This document shows positions 33,730 through 45,715 of a DNA stretch of 64,000 nt, piece after piece; positions within the stretch are counted from its first letter, which is position 1, and each line of letters begins with the position of its first letter. Under the pieces are notes generated by a model, which had not been told where the DNA came from, ran no database searches, and saw only the letters and a list, made by a program, of their open reading frames with translations. Source of the DNA: Amaurobius ferox (Eukaryota > Arthropoda > Arachnida > Araneae > Amaurobiidae); assembly GCA_951213105.1 (NCBI GenBank), contig OX578140.1:116482653-116546652 (forward strand). The letters run 5' to 3'. The translations under genes were made by a program, and so were the position numbers.

Positions 33730-34080
33730 ATGCAAAGTCACTTCGAAAATAAGAGCTTGCAATTCCGTTTCAGTAAGAAGTTTCGTGATGGTTTCATACC
33801 CGATTTGGGCAGCAAAGTACTTTTACAAGTGGTTGATCACGGGAAGAAGAGTACGGTCCCTATTCAATGTATCCCCAATGGGTTCCAATTAAAATTGAAT
33901 GACTCTCACTTCCATCCAAACGGTTATCTAACAACTTCAGATAAGCCGAAGCAAAAATATTTTAGACCCGTCCAAAATTATAGCACATTTATGTTATTTC
34001 CCCTGCGTGAAACGGAACATGCACAACGCGAAAACGGACTACCAATTCAAATTAATTTGTTAAAGAAGCACTTGTTGTAA
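33730..34080 (+). other. Open frame of 116 codons, unrecognised
   Basis: It begins MQSHFENKSLQFRFSKKFRD and ends INLLKKHLL. It is fairly basic and has no membrane segment or recognised motif. It partly overlaps a SINE-like phrase (GGGCAGCAAAGTAC at 33808), which argues against a real gene. No repeat copy of the rest was found in the window. A low-probability exon. Confidence 0.2.
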
Positions 34081-34590
34081 CGAATAGAAAACGGAAAAAT
34101 CGTCCAATTATTTTAGCCATTTATTTCCATGAGAACCATTGTTCACAGAACTTTCTGTTAAATTATATGACAATTTTCTGAAAGCTGTTTCAGAACTTCA
34201 ACAATTTTCAGTTAATCAGAGAAATGTCTGAAATATTAGAAATCGTAATCAAGGCATGGTTTTTAACTGAAAGTCACATCATTAGTACGACATATGTCCA
34301 GAACACTGTGTTAGATTATTTTAAAAATGTATTCCAATAAAAATACAGTTTTATTTTTAATTATTTTTTATTTGTTTCATGGTAAGCAGTAATATTTTGC
34401 TTATAAGTCAATTTGTCTATTTTTACGGTGTGGGTATAAACTATAAAATCAGGATATGGGGTATACTAATTTTTATTTGCATATATTGCTGTGACTGCAG
34501 TATATATAAGTAGATGGTTCAAAAAGTAAGGTAACAAGAGGGTGCAAAAATTCGACGTGCGAATTAAACTCCATGTCTAGATAAGGTGTT

Positions 34591-34811
34591 GAGTTGTTGC
34601 ACGACAATGCCCGACCTCATACAGCCTCGGTTACACGTGATTTGTTACAGCGTTTCCGACGGAATGTACCGGAACATCCACCCTACAGCTCGGATCTCGC
34701 ACCAAACTATTTTCATCTCTTCGGACCGTTGAAGAAGTACCTGGCAGGTCGCCATTTCACAACCGATGCCGAAGTTCAGGAAGCCTTCGCTGTGTGGCTC
34801 TACCACCAACA
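34591..34811 (+). pseudogene. mariner transposase, catalytic C-terminal part
   Basis: It reads LLHDNARPHTASVTRDLLQR, then EHPPYSSDLAPNYFHLFGPL and KKYLAGRHFTTDAEVQEAFA, ending VWLYHQ. This is the second catalytic block of a mariner transposase. The third catalytic Asp of the mariner 'SPDLAP-x-D-Y/F-H' signature is replaced by Tyr, and everything upstream of the block is missing. It is not functional. Confidence 0.9.
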
Positions 34812-36958
34812 CATCGTAAATCTACCCGGGTTCGAAATAACCGGTTATTCCGCACGTGAATCAAATTTTACGAAATGTGGTACCACGAAGTCTTATTTGG
34901 GTGCCTAAAGTTGTACGACGGTTCGTAAAACCCCCTTGATAATTTCACCCTCTAAGGAGGCCGTGAAACCTGAAAGAAGGTACGTAATAGCAGTATTCAA
35001 GATGGCGGTCTTGTATTTGCGAGTGATCGTTTTTGAAAGGAAGAAAAATTCAACCACAGAAGTTAAATTAATTATGCTAATTGACAACGAATTTGTTTCA
35101 TTGTTCAGGTTAAATTCCCACCAAGTTGCCGACTAAATTAGTATCAAATGCTTCGATAATAATTTCCTTGGAATATGTAAAACGACGATCTTGAGAAATT
35201 TTATAAGCACCAATTTTTCATCAAATCTGAAAATTGTGTTCCACATATATTAAAATACAAGCTTATTTATTTACTTCAAAGGATCTGCCCTTTCAATTTT
35301 CAAAATATTTCTTTTTTTTCTATTTGGAAGTTCGTATAATTATTTAGGTTTCAGCTATGTTAACGTTATCGAACTCAACTATCTCTCTTTCACGAATCGT
35401 TAAATAAACATCTGACAGAATTTTAAAAATAAAACCTGTATTTTTTCTATACAATTTTTTCCCCCCAAACTATATTAAAACAACTTCAAAATATATTCTG
35501 CTTTTAAAAGAACATCCTGAAATAGCACTGTAAGGTTTAGAGCATGTAATTTCTTATTACACTCAACATGGCATAGCTTACTCTTGCTTAGGCGGTAGGA
35601 GAGACGCTCAGCAATCGAAAGGTCTCCGGTTCGAATCAGAGTGGGTTTCATTTTTAAAACTTGTGCTGCCATCTGTTACTAAAATATTCAGGTGAAATGT
35701 TTTGTAATAACGTGCAGAGCTTTCTGTTTAAAGTTTTATCCTCAAATTGCCTAACTTGAATAAATTATTAAGTTTACGTTTTCGTAAAATTTATTTTGAA
35801 GTTAATTTGAAAATTTTTTATACTTTAGTTAAGTATACTTTATACCAACCAAAGATGAAATATACATTTTCTACTATGACAGATGATGTTTACTTTAAAA
35901 TTAATTTTCCTGTAGACCTCCTTCCAGAGAGCTAGCTCATCATTGACACACGCAGATGTAAAATTTTGTTCAGGTTCAATTATTTAAGAAAAAAAAATAA
36001 CATTTTGCTAAATATATTTCATTTTTTTTAATATTATAACTTTAATTATTTGTGTTTTACTTTTGTAAATGATTTTCGCTTCTTTATGTTGTTTATACTT
36101 GAGAAGAAAACTATAAGATTTTCCCTAAGCATTTTACATGAATTTCATCATATTTTGTGAAAGGACCCCCCCCCCCCCCAATACTTTTCAAATACTAAAA
36201 GCAAGTACAAGATATATATTTTACTACTCATCACATTTTCAAAAAAATTTTGTATTTTTTATATTTGTAAAAGTAAGTACAGTACAAATAAAAAGAATAT
36301 ACAGTAAAATCTCTGATATTTAAAATGTATTTCTTAAATATGAAAGAATTGCAACTACTTTACAAAAACTGTTAAAATATTCTTAATTTGCTTTTCTGTG
36401 GCACTGATATCAAAACTAAACCATAATATATTAATCCTAGTTTAACTTTTAGATACGCAAACTGTGAATAACTTTAGGTAATATAATCCTTTTTGGGACT
36501 TGGAAAACTAGTATATTATAGTTTTCTCGAAAATTGATATCAAAAGCATTTAGTACATTTAACATTTAGTAATTCATCTAAAAAATGTATTTCTTTTTCA
36601 ACTTTTTGTTTATTTATAATAAAAGCAATTATGATTAATGTTATTGTCAATCGAAATCACACAGTTCTATTAATCAAAGTATTCTTCATCTGCAAAAAAA
36701 AAGTATTTTTCCTCGGTGAAAGAAAAGTGTTTATAAAGCACTATGTTAACTCCTTTCGTATTTAACTATTGACTTCAATTGGTCCAGAGAGATTCCGCCT
36801 TAACTCCACCCCCCTGTCCATCAAAGTGTAACGAAACCGAATTCCGACGACTTCATAGTACGGTTATCGCAGACTTTCGTAAATGACGAGGTGGAATAAT
36901 ATGGATTTCCGAACGGTGAGAAAATAATTCCGGGCAGTTGGTGGTAGGGCCCCTGGAC
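34812..36958. other. ~2.1-kb insert inside the mariner gene
   Basis: The transposase reading stops after VWLYHQ and resumes with DFVYADFDRL at 36962. The first ~90 bp of the insert (34820-34895) and the last ~110 bp (36840-36950) resemble each other in reverse complement: 'GTTCGAAAT..TTATTCC..TTTACGAAA..GAAGTC'. The interior is AT-rich without a gene. A C-homopolymer lies at 36165-36178. A tRNA-like patch lies at 35585-35652. Confidence 0.55.
35585..35652 (+). repeat. tRNA-like sequence, degenerate
   Basis: A-box-like TTAGGCGGTAGGAGAGACGC and B-box GGTTCGAATCAG lie at tRNA-like spacing, but the T-stem pairs poorly and the acceptor stem is only partly formed. It is probably a SINE head and not a gene. 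Confidence 0.5.
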
Positions 36959-36961
36959 CCT

Positions 36962-37045
36962 GATTTCGTCTATGCCGATTTCGATAGATTGATTTACCGA
37001 TGGAACAAATGCTTCGACAACCATTGTGACTATGTGGAAAAATAA
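36962..37045 (+). pseudogene. mariner transposase, C-terminal tail
   Basis: It reads DFVYADFDRLIYRWNKCFDN then HCDYVEK and a stop. This is the conserved mariner C-terminus ('RW.KC....GDYVEK') and continues the gene fragment that ends at 34811. Confidence 0.88.
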
Positions 37046-37144
37046 TATGTACCAGTGCCTTGCTAGCTTTGTGTATCGCTTTGATTTCGTGAATAAACCT
37101 CTCCTCTCACAGGACTTGTTACCTTACTTTTTGAACCACCCTCG

Positions 37145-37436
<292 letters not shown>

Positions 37437-38058
37437 TTTATTTTACAATTTTATTAATAAATATAGTACTAAAATTTAAACATAGAAGTTTCAATGTGCT
37501 TGTACAAAACAGCTTGTTCTCAGACAGCTTGTTCGTCTATTTGCATGCCAACACTAGAATGTGTACACAAATTGGCGTAAAGTAGTGCTTATTTTGAACC
37601 CTTAGATTTGCATTTATTTTGTTCCTTGATGGGCGAGATGGATTTATCAGACAGTGGCCACATGAGACCATGAGACTGTCTTTTCATGCAGAAATTTCTG
37701 TGTGACAGCTGCACGGTTTATTTTAAATTCAGGAAACACATGTACTATATAGGGCACGTTCAGTCTGTCCGGCTTTACAGTTTGAGTAAATGCATATGCT
37801 CCCATCTTGCAGCTGGAATGCTAATAATAGTAAACAGCTTCGGAATCAAGCGAACAGGGATCAGCCATTTTTGTTTTTTTAAGGGAGCATAAGACCTTTA
37901 AAAGTGCCCTAAACATAGTAAATTTCCGTATTTCACGTTTTATTTTGTACCTCTTCTATTATACATCGATAATACCTAAAAATTTTATGGCTAATAAGTG
38001 AATACCTGTAGAATATGTGATAATTTTTTCAATAAGGTGAATCTTATAATAATATTTT
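37437..38058. other. No recognisable gene
   Basis: A 68-codon frame at 37686 reads FLCDSCTVYFKFRKHMYYIG, but the Cys/His spacing does not fit a standard C2H2 finger. Nothing else is seen. Confidence 0.4.
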
Positions 38059-38469
38059 TAAAAATTGTATAATTTGCATGTATTTATTAAAATTTCATTT
38101 TTATATAGGTTGCTTGCGCGCATGAATGCAACAAAACAATTGCTTCCAGAAACAAAAATATTGCTGACTATGATGCAATAGTATCCATTCAAGAAGTCTT
38201 AGATCAATATCAAAACATTTGCATAATTTAAATTGTTTTTAAATTAATTTTAAAATTTAATTACATTTTTTATTTTAAATAATTTTTTTTTTAACTTTAA
38301 TTATGCAAATGTTTTGATTTTGATCTAAGTCTTCTTGAATGCATACTTTTGCATCATAGTCAGCAATATTTTTGTTTTTCTGGAAGCAATAATTTTGTTG
38401 CAATCATGCGCGCAAGCAACCTATATAAAAATAAAATTTCAATAAATACATGCACATGATACAATTTTG
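38059..38469. mobile_element. Fold-back element, ~175-bp arms
   Basis: 38061-38235 and 38300-38469 are reverse complements with few differences. Landmarks on the left are GGTTGCTTGCGCGCATGA and AGATCAATATCAAAACATTT; their complements on the right are TCATGCGCGCAAGCAACC and AAATGTTTTGATTTTGATCT. The loop is about 65 bp and AT-rich. It has no coding capacity. Confidence 0.85.
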
Positions 38470-38544
38470 CTTGTAAAATAAAGTACTTGAAAAAGATCTT
38501 TCGAAAGATACCATACGTAGCAATGTAATTGCCTGGGAGCGGGT

Positions 38545-39018
38545 TTTTTACCCCCCACCCGAGGGGGGGGGGGATAATGATGTCACGAACAGAAATGTTG
38601 TATCGCGCCTATTTTCGCAACAATGATTGAAACTATAAAATATCGGGATCACTAAGCCATAAATAAACCCCTTTAATGTATGATTATGTCAAATTTTTCT
38701 CCTATGCTGCCATGTTGTAAAAATATAAAATTTCAAATAAAATTCGGAGTTTTAGCTTTAAAAAATTCTATCTAGTTCTAGATTTTTCTGATAACAAAGA
38801 CCGATATAAAGTTTCGTGAAAATCCATTAATTTTTATGGCCGTTATCGTGCAGACAAGAAGTTGACCACAGACATAGAGACAGACGGACGGACATCACTC
38901 CAAAATTAGTCAAAACGTGTTCAGGATGTCTTATATGATATTAACATCAAAATTTCAAAATCGAAAATTTTCGCGAAAAAAACAATACTTTCTCAATACA
39001 ACGTATGAAAAAGTAAAA
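38545..39018 (+). mobile_element. Family G element, copy 2
   Basis: It starts with a C-run/G-run hairpin (CCCCCCACCCGAGGGGGG), then GATGTCACGAAC, TATCTAGTTCTAGATTTTTC, ACAGACGGACGGACATCACT and the end ATACTTTCTCAATACAACGT..GAAAAAGTAAAA. It runs directly into family B element B10. Confidence 0.8.
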
Positions 39019-39019
39019 A

Positions 39020-39716
39020 TCTGATGTGGGCAGCACATGACTCTCCCAGGAGACTTGTATCCACGTTCTCCTTAATTTAATTAAATGTAATTCGCTTTTA
39101 ATTCAATTTTCGTTCTCATGTGGTAACTGGACTTATTTTCAAAGGTGGCGTAGAGAAAATACGAAAAAACTAAAATATCTCGAGAACGGCTAGTAATAGT
39201 GTTGTTGTTGAGACCCAGACCGTCCGACCTACCAGAAAGGTGTAAGGTAACTGTTTGGACGGCCGGGAAGTGCCACCCAATGGCTAGTAATAGTGTAATG
39301 GGGTTGGTCTTATTCTTTTCTTCGTTAAAAATTACGTATAAAACAAGCATTTAATGGATATATTTTAGAGTACGTTTTTATTTTAGGTTTTGACGATTTT
39401 TGCGGACCATTTCGCAAAACAAGGTAGGTCATTTTTTCTGAATCGTACCAAAATCTATTCAGCACCAGGGTGACCCACACGAGACGCATCTACCGAATTT
39501 TACGAAATTCGGTCCTTTAATTTTTCAGCTAGAGTGGATGCAGGCAACAGGCAGACACACAGACAGACAAACACACACAGATGTCATGATAAAAATAGTT
39601 TTTCGTATTCTAGTGGTCTCGAAACGTGTAGATCCGTCGAAAACTCGAGTTGCGATTTTCGGCCTGATTCCAATACTTTCCCCATACATTACCATGTATT
39701 GCAGGGAAAGTAAAAA
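39020..39716 (+). mobile_element. Family B element B10, one-unit variant with a D insertion
   Basis: It has a single internal GCGGACCATTTCG unit and a short ACAGACAC tract. A family D retroposon splits the AACGGCTAGTAATAGTG core. It runs head-to-tail into B11. Confidence 0.88.
39203..39281 (-). mobile_element. Family D mini-retroposon, copy 5 (79 bp, 15-bp TSD)
   Basis: GGCTAGTAATAGTGT is duplicated exactly at 39188-39202 and 39282-39296, inside the otherwise intact B10 core. The minus strand begins ATTGGGTGGCACTTCCCG, an 18-nt match to the end of the SINE at 63014-63031. It then has the CCCGG-CCGTCC hairpin, GGACGGTCTGGGTCT and (CAA)n. It extends about 14 nt further 5' than the other copies and so ties family D to that SINE. 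Confidence 0.92.
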
Positions 39717-40527
39717 TCTGATGTAGGCAGCACATGACTTTCCCTGCAGACTTATATTCACGTTCTCTTTATTTTAATTAAATTTATTTCACTTTTAATT
39801 CAATTTTCGTTCTCATTCGGTAACCGAACTTATTTTCAAAGGTGGCGTAGAAAAAATACGAAAAACTAAAATATCTCGAGAACGGCTAGTCCTTGTGTAA
39901 TAGGGTTGGTCTTATTCTTTTCGTCGTTAAAAAATACGTATTAAACGAGCATTCATTGAATATATTTGAGTATACCTAGTTCCTTAATTTAGATTTTGAC
40001 GATTTTTGCGGGCCATTTTGCAAAAAAAGGCAGGTTATTTTTTTCTGAATCGTACTAAAATCTAATCAGCACTAGAGTAACCCAGAAATGACTCATCTAC
40101 CGAATTTTGTGAAATTCGGTCCATTAGTTTTTCAGTTAGAGTGGATACAAGCTTTTGCGGACCATTTCGCAAAAATAGGCGGGTTCTTTTATCCCGAATC
40201 TTACTCAAAACTAATCAGCACCAGACTCGCCTACAAGTGCCTCACCTACCAAATTTTGTGAAATTCGGTCCATTAGTTTTTTAGTTACAGTGGATACAAA
40301 ATCTGCACAGACAGACAGACACACAGACAGACAGACACACAGACAGACAGACACACAGACAGACAGACAGACAGACAGACACACACACAGACGTCACGCT
40401 AAAAATGGTTTTTTCGCATTCAAGAGGTCTCGAAACGTGTAGATCCGTCGAAAACTCGAGTTGTAATTTTCGGTATGATTCCAATACTTTCCCTATACAT
40501 TACCATGAATTGCAGGGAAAGTAAAAA
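39717..40527 (+). mobile_element. Family B element B11
   Basis: Full-length copy with two internal units and a long (ACAG/AC)n tract at 40305-40390. It is the third unit of a G-B-B series. Confidence 0.9.
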
Positions 40528-40539
40528 TATACATAATTT

Positions 40540-40985
40540 AGAAAGGTTACTATATATTTTTCTCATGTATGGCCAAACGAGTATCCTCTTACGAAAGCTT
40601 TAAAAGAAATCGGATATCATATCAAAACTTATAATGAAGCCATTAATCAATATCTAAATCCTTCCTATATCGGGGCCGACTCTTCCCGTGGTAAAATCTT
40701 CTTTAACTGATTCCTTCTGACAGTCTTAATTCTCTTCAGTCCCCAAAATGCATTGCCGGGATTTCAATTCTTACGATTCTTTCAGGTAGTAAAGTCCTAC
40801 TGGTTATGAATTGCCTACTAAAAACCTTTTGTAAAAAAAAAAAATAGAAAACATTCGTTAGATATAAGCTGTGTTTGCCAGTTGATATTTAACAAAATGC
40901 TTGCAAGTCAAGAAAAGTAAATGAAGCTATTGATAAATAAGGAGTGATAAAGCTTTCAAGCGACGATTTTATCAAATACCTTCTC
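40540..40985 (+). repeat. Family N repeat, copy 4
   Basis: It shares TAAGCTGTGTTTGCCAGTTG, AGTGATAAAGCTTTCAAGCG and the CCCCAAAATGCATTG block with the other copies. Confidence 0.5.
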
Positions 40986-41065
40986 ATTGTATCATACAGA
41001 GAAAGTATTGTTTTCCTGAAACTTTCGAATTTAAGATTTTAATGAAAATTTACTTTTTATGACTT
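40986..41065 (-). mobile_element. Family G end fragment
   Basis: The minus strand reads TTCGAAAGTTTCAGGAAAAC then AATACTTTCTCTGTATGATA, the terminal part of family G/B-type elements. The rest is missing. Confidence 0.5.
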
Positions 41066-41342
41066 CCTAATGCACTTCAAATAATTTTCGAAATTTTGCG
41101 TTTGCATGTGTGCGTTAGAGATCTACAAGGACTCAGGTCTGGACCGTGTGGCTGATCCACAGGTTGGGTCAGTCCGAAATTAAGGAAACCATTTTAGGCC
41201 GGACCGGACTCTGGTCAAGTTTTTCATTAATTTGGACCGGGGCGAGTAAAAATAAATAAAAAGCCAAAAGTAGATAAAAATTGAAAATGGAATATTTAAA
41301 CAAACAAAAAAATGTTAAATTACATATGTAAAAAAATTCTTA

Positions 41343-41394
41343 ATAAGCGAAAGATCTGTGGTTCAATTCCCGGTTAGGGAATCAAGGTTCTTTA
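41343..41394 (+). repeat. SINE fragment (B-box side)
   Basis: A B-box-like GTGGTTCAATTCCC and then GGGAATCAAGGTTCTTTACA, close to 49858-49882 (GGGGCAGCAAGGTTCTGTACA). It abuts the head of family I. Confidence 0.5.
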
Positions 41395-41395
41395 C

Positions 41396-41421
41396 ACTAT
41401 CTATATAAATAAAAATGAAAA

Positions 41422-41463
<42 letters not shown>

Positions 41464-43850
41464 CCGTCATCACGGGAGAACGGCTGAACCGAATTTGATG
41501 AAATTTTGTAGGTAGCCCAGAAATAGCCCCACTTAAAATTTAGTCTGTGTTTTGAGTTTCTACGAATAGTGGTTCTCGAGATATTAGTAAAAAACAAAAT
41601 TTTCGTTTGTCTCATCATCACGGGAAAATGGCTGAACCGAATTTAATGAAATTTTGTAGATAGCCTTGAAATAGCCCCCCATAAATTTAGTCCAAGTTTC
41701 GAGTTTCTAAGACCAGGGGTTGTCGAGATATTAATGAAAAACGGAACTTTTTTGCTAAGACTTCTACTCTCCAACTCCGTGGTTTATCCAAACGGAAAGG
41801 ATGAAAATCGTTTGTTTAAAATGGCAAAATGAAATAAAACTTTATTTCCGAGTTTGGTGCAGGATTTTTGCATTAATTAGTCACTATGGGAAAACATGAA
41901 TTGTTTGAAACATGAATTTAAATGGAAAAATCTACCTCCATGGCTCTTTCACAAGCTTTTACTCAACGATGAAAAGTATAAAGAAATCAAAATGGCTATT
42001 TAATTTCGCATTTTACGAGAAAGATTCTATTTTATATCATGTTGCTCGGCAACGGAATGAAATTAAATGTGTTGTTAATATTTATTGTTATTTTTTCTAT
42101 TTGAATAATATATAAATGGATGTAAAAATATATTTTATAAATGAACGGTTTGATTGTTCTTTCAATTATATAAATTGCGGACTGCGTACAGTACTTTCAT
42201 TTATTTTAGCAAAGAGATTTCAAGCTCATACATTGTGTTTAGCTAATAAACTAATATATTGTGTTTACCCAATAAATTCATTTAGCCGATTGTTGAAGCA
42301 GAAAAAGAGTAGAACGGGTATATGTATCTTCTAATACAATTTTAGTGTTTTCATTTAGTATATACAAACGGGTTACGGATATTTTATTCTTCAGATTTGT
42401 AAATTTAGAGCTACGAATTTAGCGGAATATCTCTAAATAACTTGGTAACTTTTCTAAAACTTTACCAAATTAGCTGAAATGTCTCCAAATTGATAAAACT
42501 GACCCAAATCAACGAAATTAAATTTGTTTTTTATTAAATTAAATTTGTTGTAAATTTAGAGCTACGAATTTAGCGGAATATCTCTAAATAACTTGGTAAC
42601 TTTTCTTAAACTTTACCAAATTAGCGGAAATGTCTCCAAATTGATAAAACTGACCCAAATCAACGAAATTAAATTTGTTTTTTTAGAATAGAGTACTGAA
42701 ATGATGTTTCGGTAGCATTTGTCGGTCAGTTCATACATCCTACTTAGTAACACATTTAACGAATTTTTTTAATATCACCAAATTGATAAAAATATTTGTA
42801 AATCCATAAAAATATCATGGAAATGATAAAATTGCGCTTAATAAATGAAATTAATTGTGTTTTGTTTGGGGATAGTATTGTGATGATGTTTCGTCAATTT
42901 ATCGCAAATTGGGACTATCAGTTAGTTCTACAGTCCCATTCGGCGATAAATTTAACGATTTTTTAAGTTATCGCTAAATTGACGAAAATGTCGCCAAACC
43001 TTCCATGGAGATAGCATTATTCAGACGATATGACTTCCATCAATTTATTTGAAGCAAATTATATCATGTCGCTTAGCAACGGATCCAATGTGTTATGTGT
43101 CATACGATTTTTATTAAATCTTTTCCGATTTGAATAGTAAAAATATGTATATAAAATAAATTTCATTGACATTGCATTTTTGACTGGATAATACCAATTA
43201 CGGTCTTCAGGTTTAACCATTATTATCATTGGTATTTTCGGGGACTGTTGATTCAGGGATTATTGATATTTTCAAGTTATTATGTCATTGTTTATTTATG
43301 ACGAAAATTGTTGAAACTCATATATAGTATGTTGTACGAGTAATCTTCTACAAATGCACGGATGTATCTTCTAATTTACGAGAATATAAGTAATACAGGT
43401 ATATTGGCATATATTTTGATATATATTGGCATATATTGAAATCCATTACGACCTTCTGGTATAAAGATTACGGGGATTATTGATATTTTCAATTTATTAC
43501 GTAATCTCTTTTATTTTGGCAAATATTTTTGAGACTCATATTGTAATACGGGAAATGTTCTGCTAATACACTGGCATATTTTCTAATCTGCGACAATATA
43601 AGTAGTACGGGGTTGCATATATTGATTCAATTCCTTTTTTTTTTGTGAATTTGCTTACAAAAGGGGCCAGGATGTTTTATTCTTCAGATCTGCCCTTGAA
43701 GATAATTTTGCATAGTGAGAACATATATTCTTAAACTTCTCTTTAGGAGCAATAAATTTAACATATTAACAGAATTTGCACATGATTGCGAATTATAAGT
43801 TTCTTTATATTATATATTCCGTACGAAGAACGGGTATACTGCTAGTATAT
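41396..43850 (+). mobile_element. Family I HINE-like element, ~2.45 kb
   Basis: The head is CTATATAAATAAAAATGAAA then (GTCT)n at 41422-41460, CCCGTCATCACGGGAGAACG (a CCCGT..ACGGG hairpin) and GAACCGAATTTGATGAAATT. The GTTCTCGAGATATTA core follows, with a second copy of the same ~165-bp module at 41605-41760. The tail is CGTACGAAGAACGGGTATAC then TGCTAGTA. No transposase or Rep/helicase frame is present, so it is non-autonomous. The interior carries a tandem duplication at 42398. Confidence 0.8.
42398..42686. repeat. Tandem duplication, 151-bp unit, 2 copies
   Basis: The segment starting TGTAAATTTAGAGCTACGAA occurs at 42398 and again at 42549 with only a few differences. It is recent, and it lies inside family I. 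Confidence 0.88.
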
Positions 43851-43859
43851 AATATAATT

Positions 43860-44120
43860 CGTGTTTAATTCTTTAAATGACAAATTTTGATCCTGATACG
43901 AGGCAACAGGTTGTTAGATTTATACAGATTTCAATTTTTTTGTTTTTTAAATCTGACCGGGCTTCTTCTTCTTCTTCAGGCCGAGTTAAGTTCGAGGGAA
44001 TTATTTTAAAAAGTTCTCAGATTTGGGCCGAGTCAAATTTTAATACCTACGGGCCGCGTAAAAATTTTAAAATTAGGCCAGTGCAAATCTCTAGTGTGCG
44101 TATATGTGTGTATGTATGTA
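43860..44120. other. Degenerate repeat with GGCC-rich phrases
   Basis: GGGCCGAGTCAAATTTTAAT and GGGCCGCGTAAAAATTTTAA alternate with A/T runs and end CAAATCTCTAGTGTGCG. A similar phrase (GCGTTAGAGATCTACAAGG with GGCCGGACCGGAC) lies on the opposite side of family I at 41110-41250. They may be two ends of one older repeat split by family I. Confidence 0.35.
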
Positions 44121-44418
44121 TGCCTTGAGTTGTCAGATTCGTAAAATGAGGACATAATAATTCAAGACAGAATAAACGTATCGGTAAGAAATTTGAAGTA
44201 CAGAGACATTATGTAAAATTATAAATTGTAATTCGCATGTTTCGAAAACGTATCAATGGAAATTCAATAATATCATAGCATTAGTTCCTGGTGAAAACAA
44301 TCATTATTCCCCTGTACAGCAATAGTAGTGTAATTGATAAGAAAATACTTTGTTACTGAAGCAACATATAATAAACAAAGTACCTTATTTGTTACATGCT
44401 ATTTTAATAACTAAAAAA

Positions 44419-45341
44419 TCTGATGTGGGCAACACATGACTTTCCTTATATAATGAATGAATTTACTACTTTTACAGTTAAAAAAAATGTTATTCTTATA
44501 GTAGATACTTATACTTTCTCCAAGATATTGAATTTTTTTCAAGTAGTCGTCATTTTCATTGATTTAGCGTCATATTTATCCTTTTGGCGAGATTTTCGTT
44601 AATTTGGCAACATTCAAAAATGTTGCCAAATTGGCGACATTCCGCTAAATTTGTCACCAAAATCTCGCCAAGCGTTATGGGGGGAAAAATAAGTTATTCC
44701 TACAGCAGATAAATGACTATTGTGAGTTCAAATACAAAAGTATTACTCAAAGCATCTTTTCTCGTGAATGGAACGAGTTAGACCCATGAGAAGGATGGCA
44801 TCCAATTTATTGCATGATATTACATATGAAAAGTAAACATGTTTCTCAACAGTTAATATTTTTTTTTAATTTATGGGTTTTTTTTATAAATTTATTTGAA
44901 AAATGTGCAATATCTCGAGAACGGTTCATGCTAGCGTTCTACAGTTTATGTCAATCGTTTTCTAAGGAAAAATTACATAAGACATGTCTATTTGCGTAAC
45001 TTTATTAAAGACTTTGATTTTTTGATGATTTTTTCAAAATTTCATTCAAAAATTTAGGGGGTTCTGAACATTCGATTGTGTTTTAAAACAATAGGCTTCC
45101 AGTATTCCTGGATTGTGTTTTTTGTACCAAATTTCATTCGAATCGCTCTATTCGTTCGTCAGTTATTGTCTCCACAGTCTCACTGACTGACACACACATA
45201 CACAGACATCACCTCAAAAAAAAAATGTTCGATTCGTGATCAGAGATGCTTGAAACGTGCTCTCTCGTCGAAAACTCGAATTCGCATTTTCGACCCCGTC
45301 ACAATACTTTCCTTATACATTATGTATATAAGGAAAGTAAT
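44419..45341 (+). mobile_element. Family A element, copy 3
   Basis: A complete copy of about 920 bp: TCTGATGTGGGCAACACATG, GGCGACATTCCGC, ATCTCGAGAACGGTTCATGC, a short ACACAC tract near 45190, GAAACGTGCTCTCTCGTCGA and the end hairpin ACTTTCCTTATAC..ATATAAGGAAAGTAA. Confidence 0.9.
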
Positions 45342-45715
45342 ATATATTTGCTTCAGTTTCCTTTTTCAGTAGTTTATTTCAACAGATAGTTGCATAATCA
45401 ATACGGTAAAAATCAATGCAAACCAAAAACAGCCCCCTTCAATATAAAATGACAGAACAACCACATCAAGAAACACAAAAAGTGTCAGTCAAACAGACGC
45501 TTAAATATTGACAGACTCATTTCCTTTGTCAGTGTGATTACTTCATATTTTTATCCTAAAGGTCTGTTTTTATCGCCTCTGAAAGTGGTCCATACTTGTA
45601 ATCAAACTGTTTATGCGGTCATTAACGAAGTGGTTTAACTTTGCATGATAATTTGATCTTCGTTTTGTATGTGAAAGTTATGCCAACAGTATTTTGGTCT
45701 TATTTTATTTATTTA

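Larger units (their letters stand above)
34509..37144 (+). mobile_element. mariner-type transposon, interrupted
   Basis: The left end contains TGGTTCAAAAAGTAAGGTAA and the right end its reverse complement TTACCTTACTTTTTGAACCA. Each sits 12 bp from a TA (34507-34508, 37145-37146). The length of 2.6 kb is about double that of a normal mariner: the front half of the transposase gene is deleted and about 2.1 kb is inserted in the back half. Confidence 0.85.

Noticed and set aside
37686..37892. C2H2 zinc finger (FLCDSC..FRKH)
   Set aside because: The Cys-to-His spacing is too short for a classical finger and no second finger follows.
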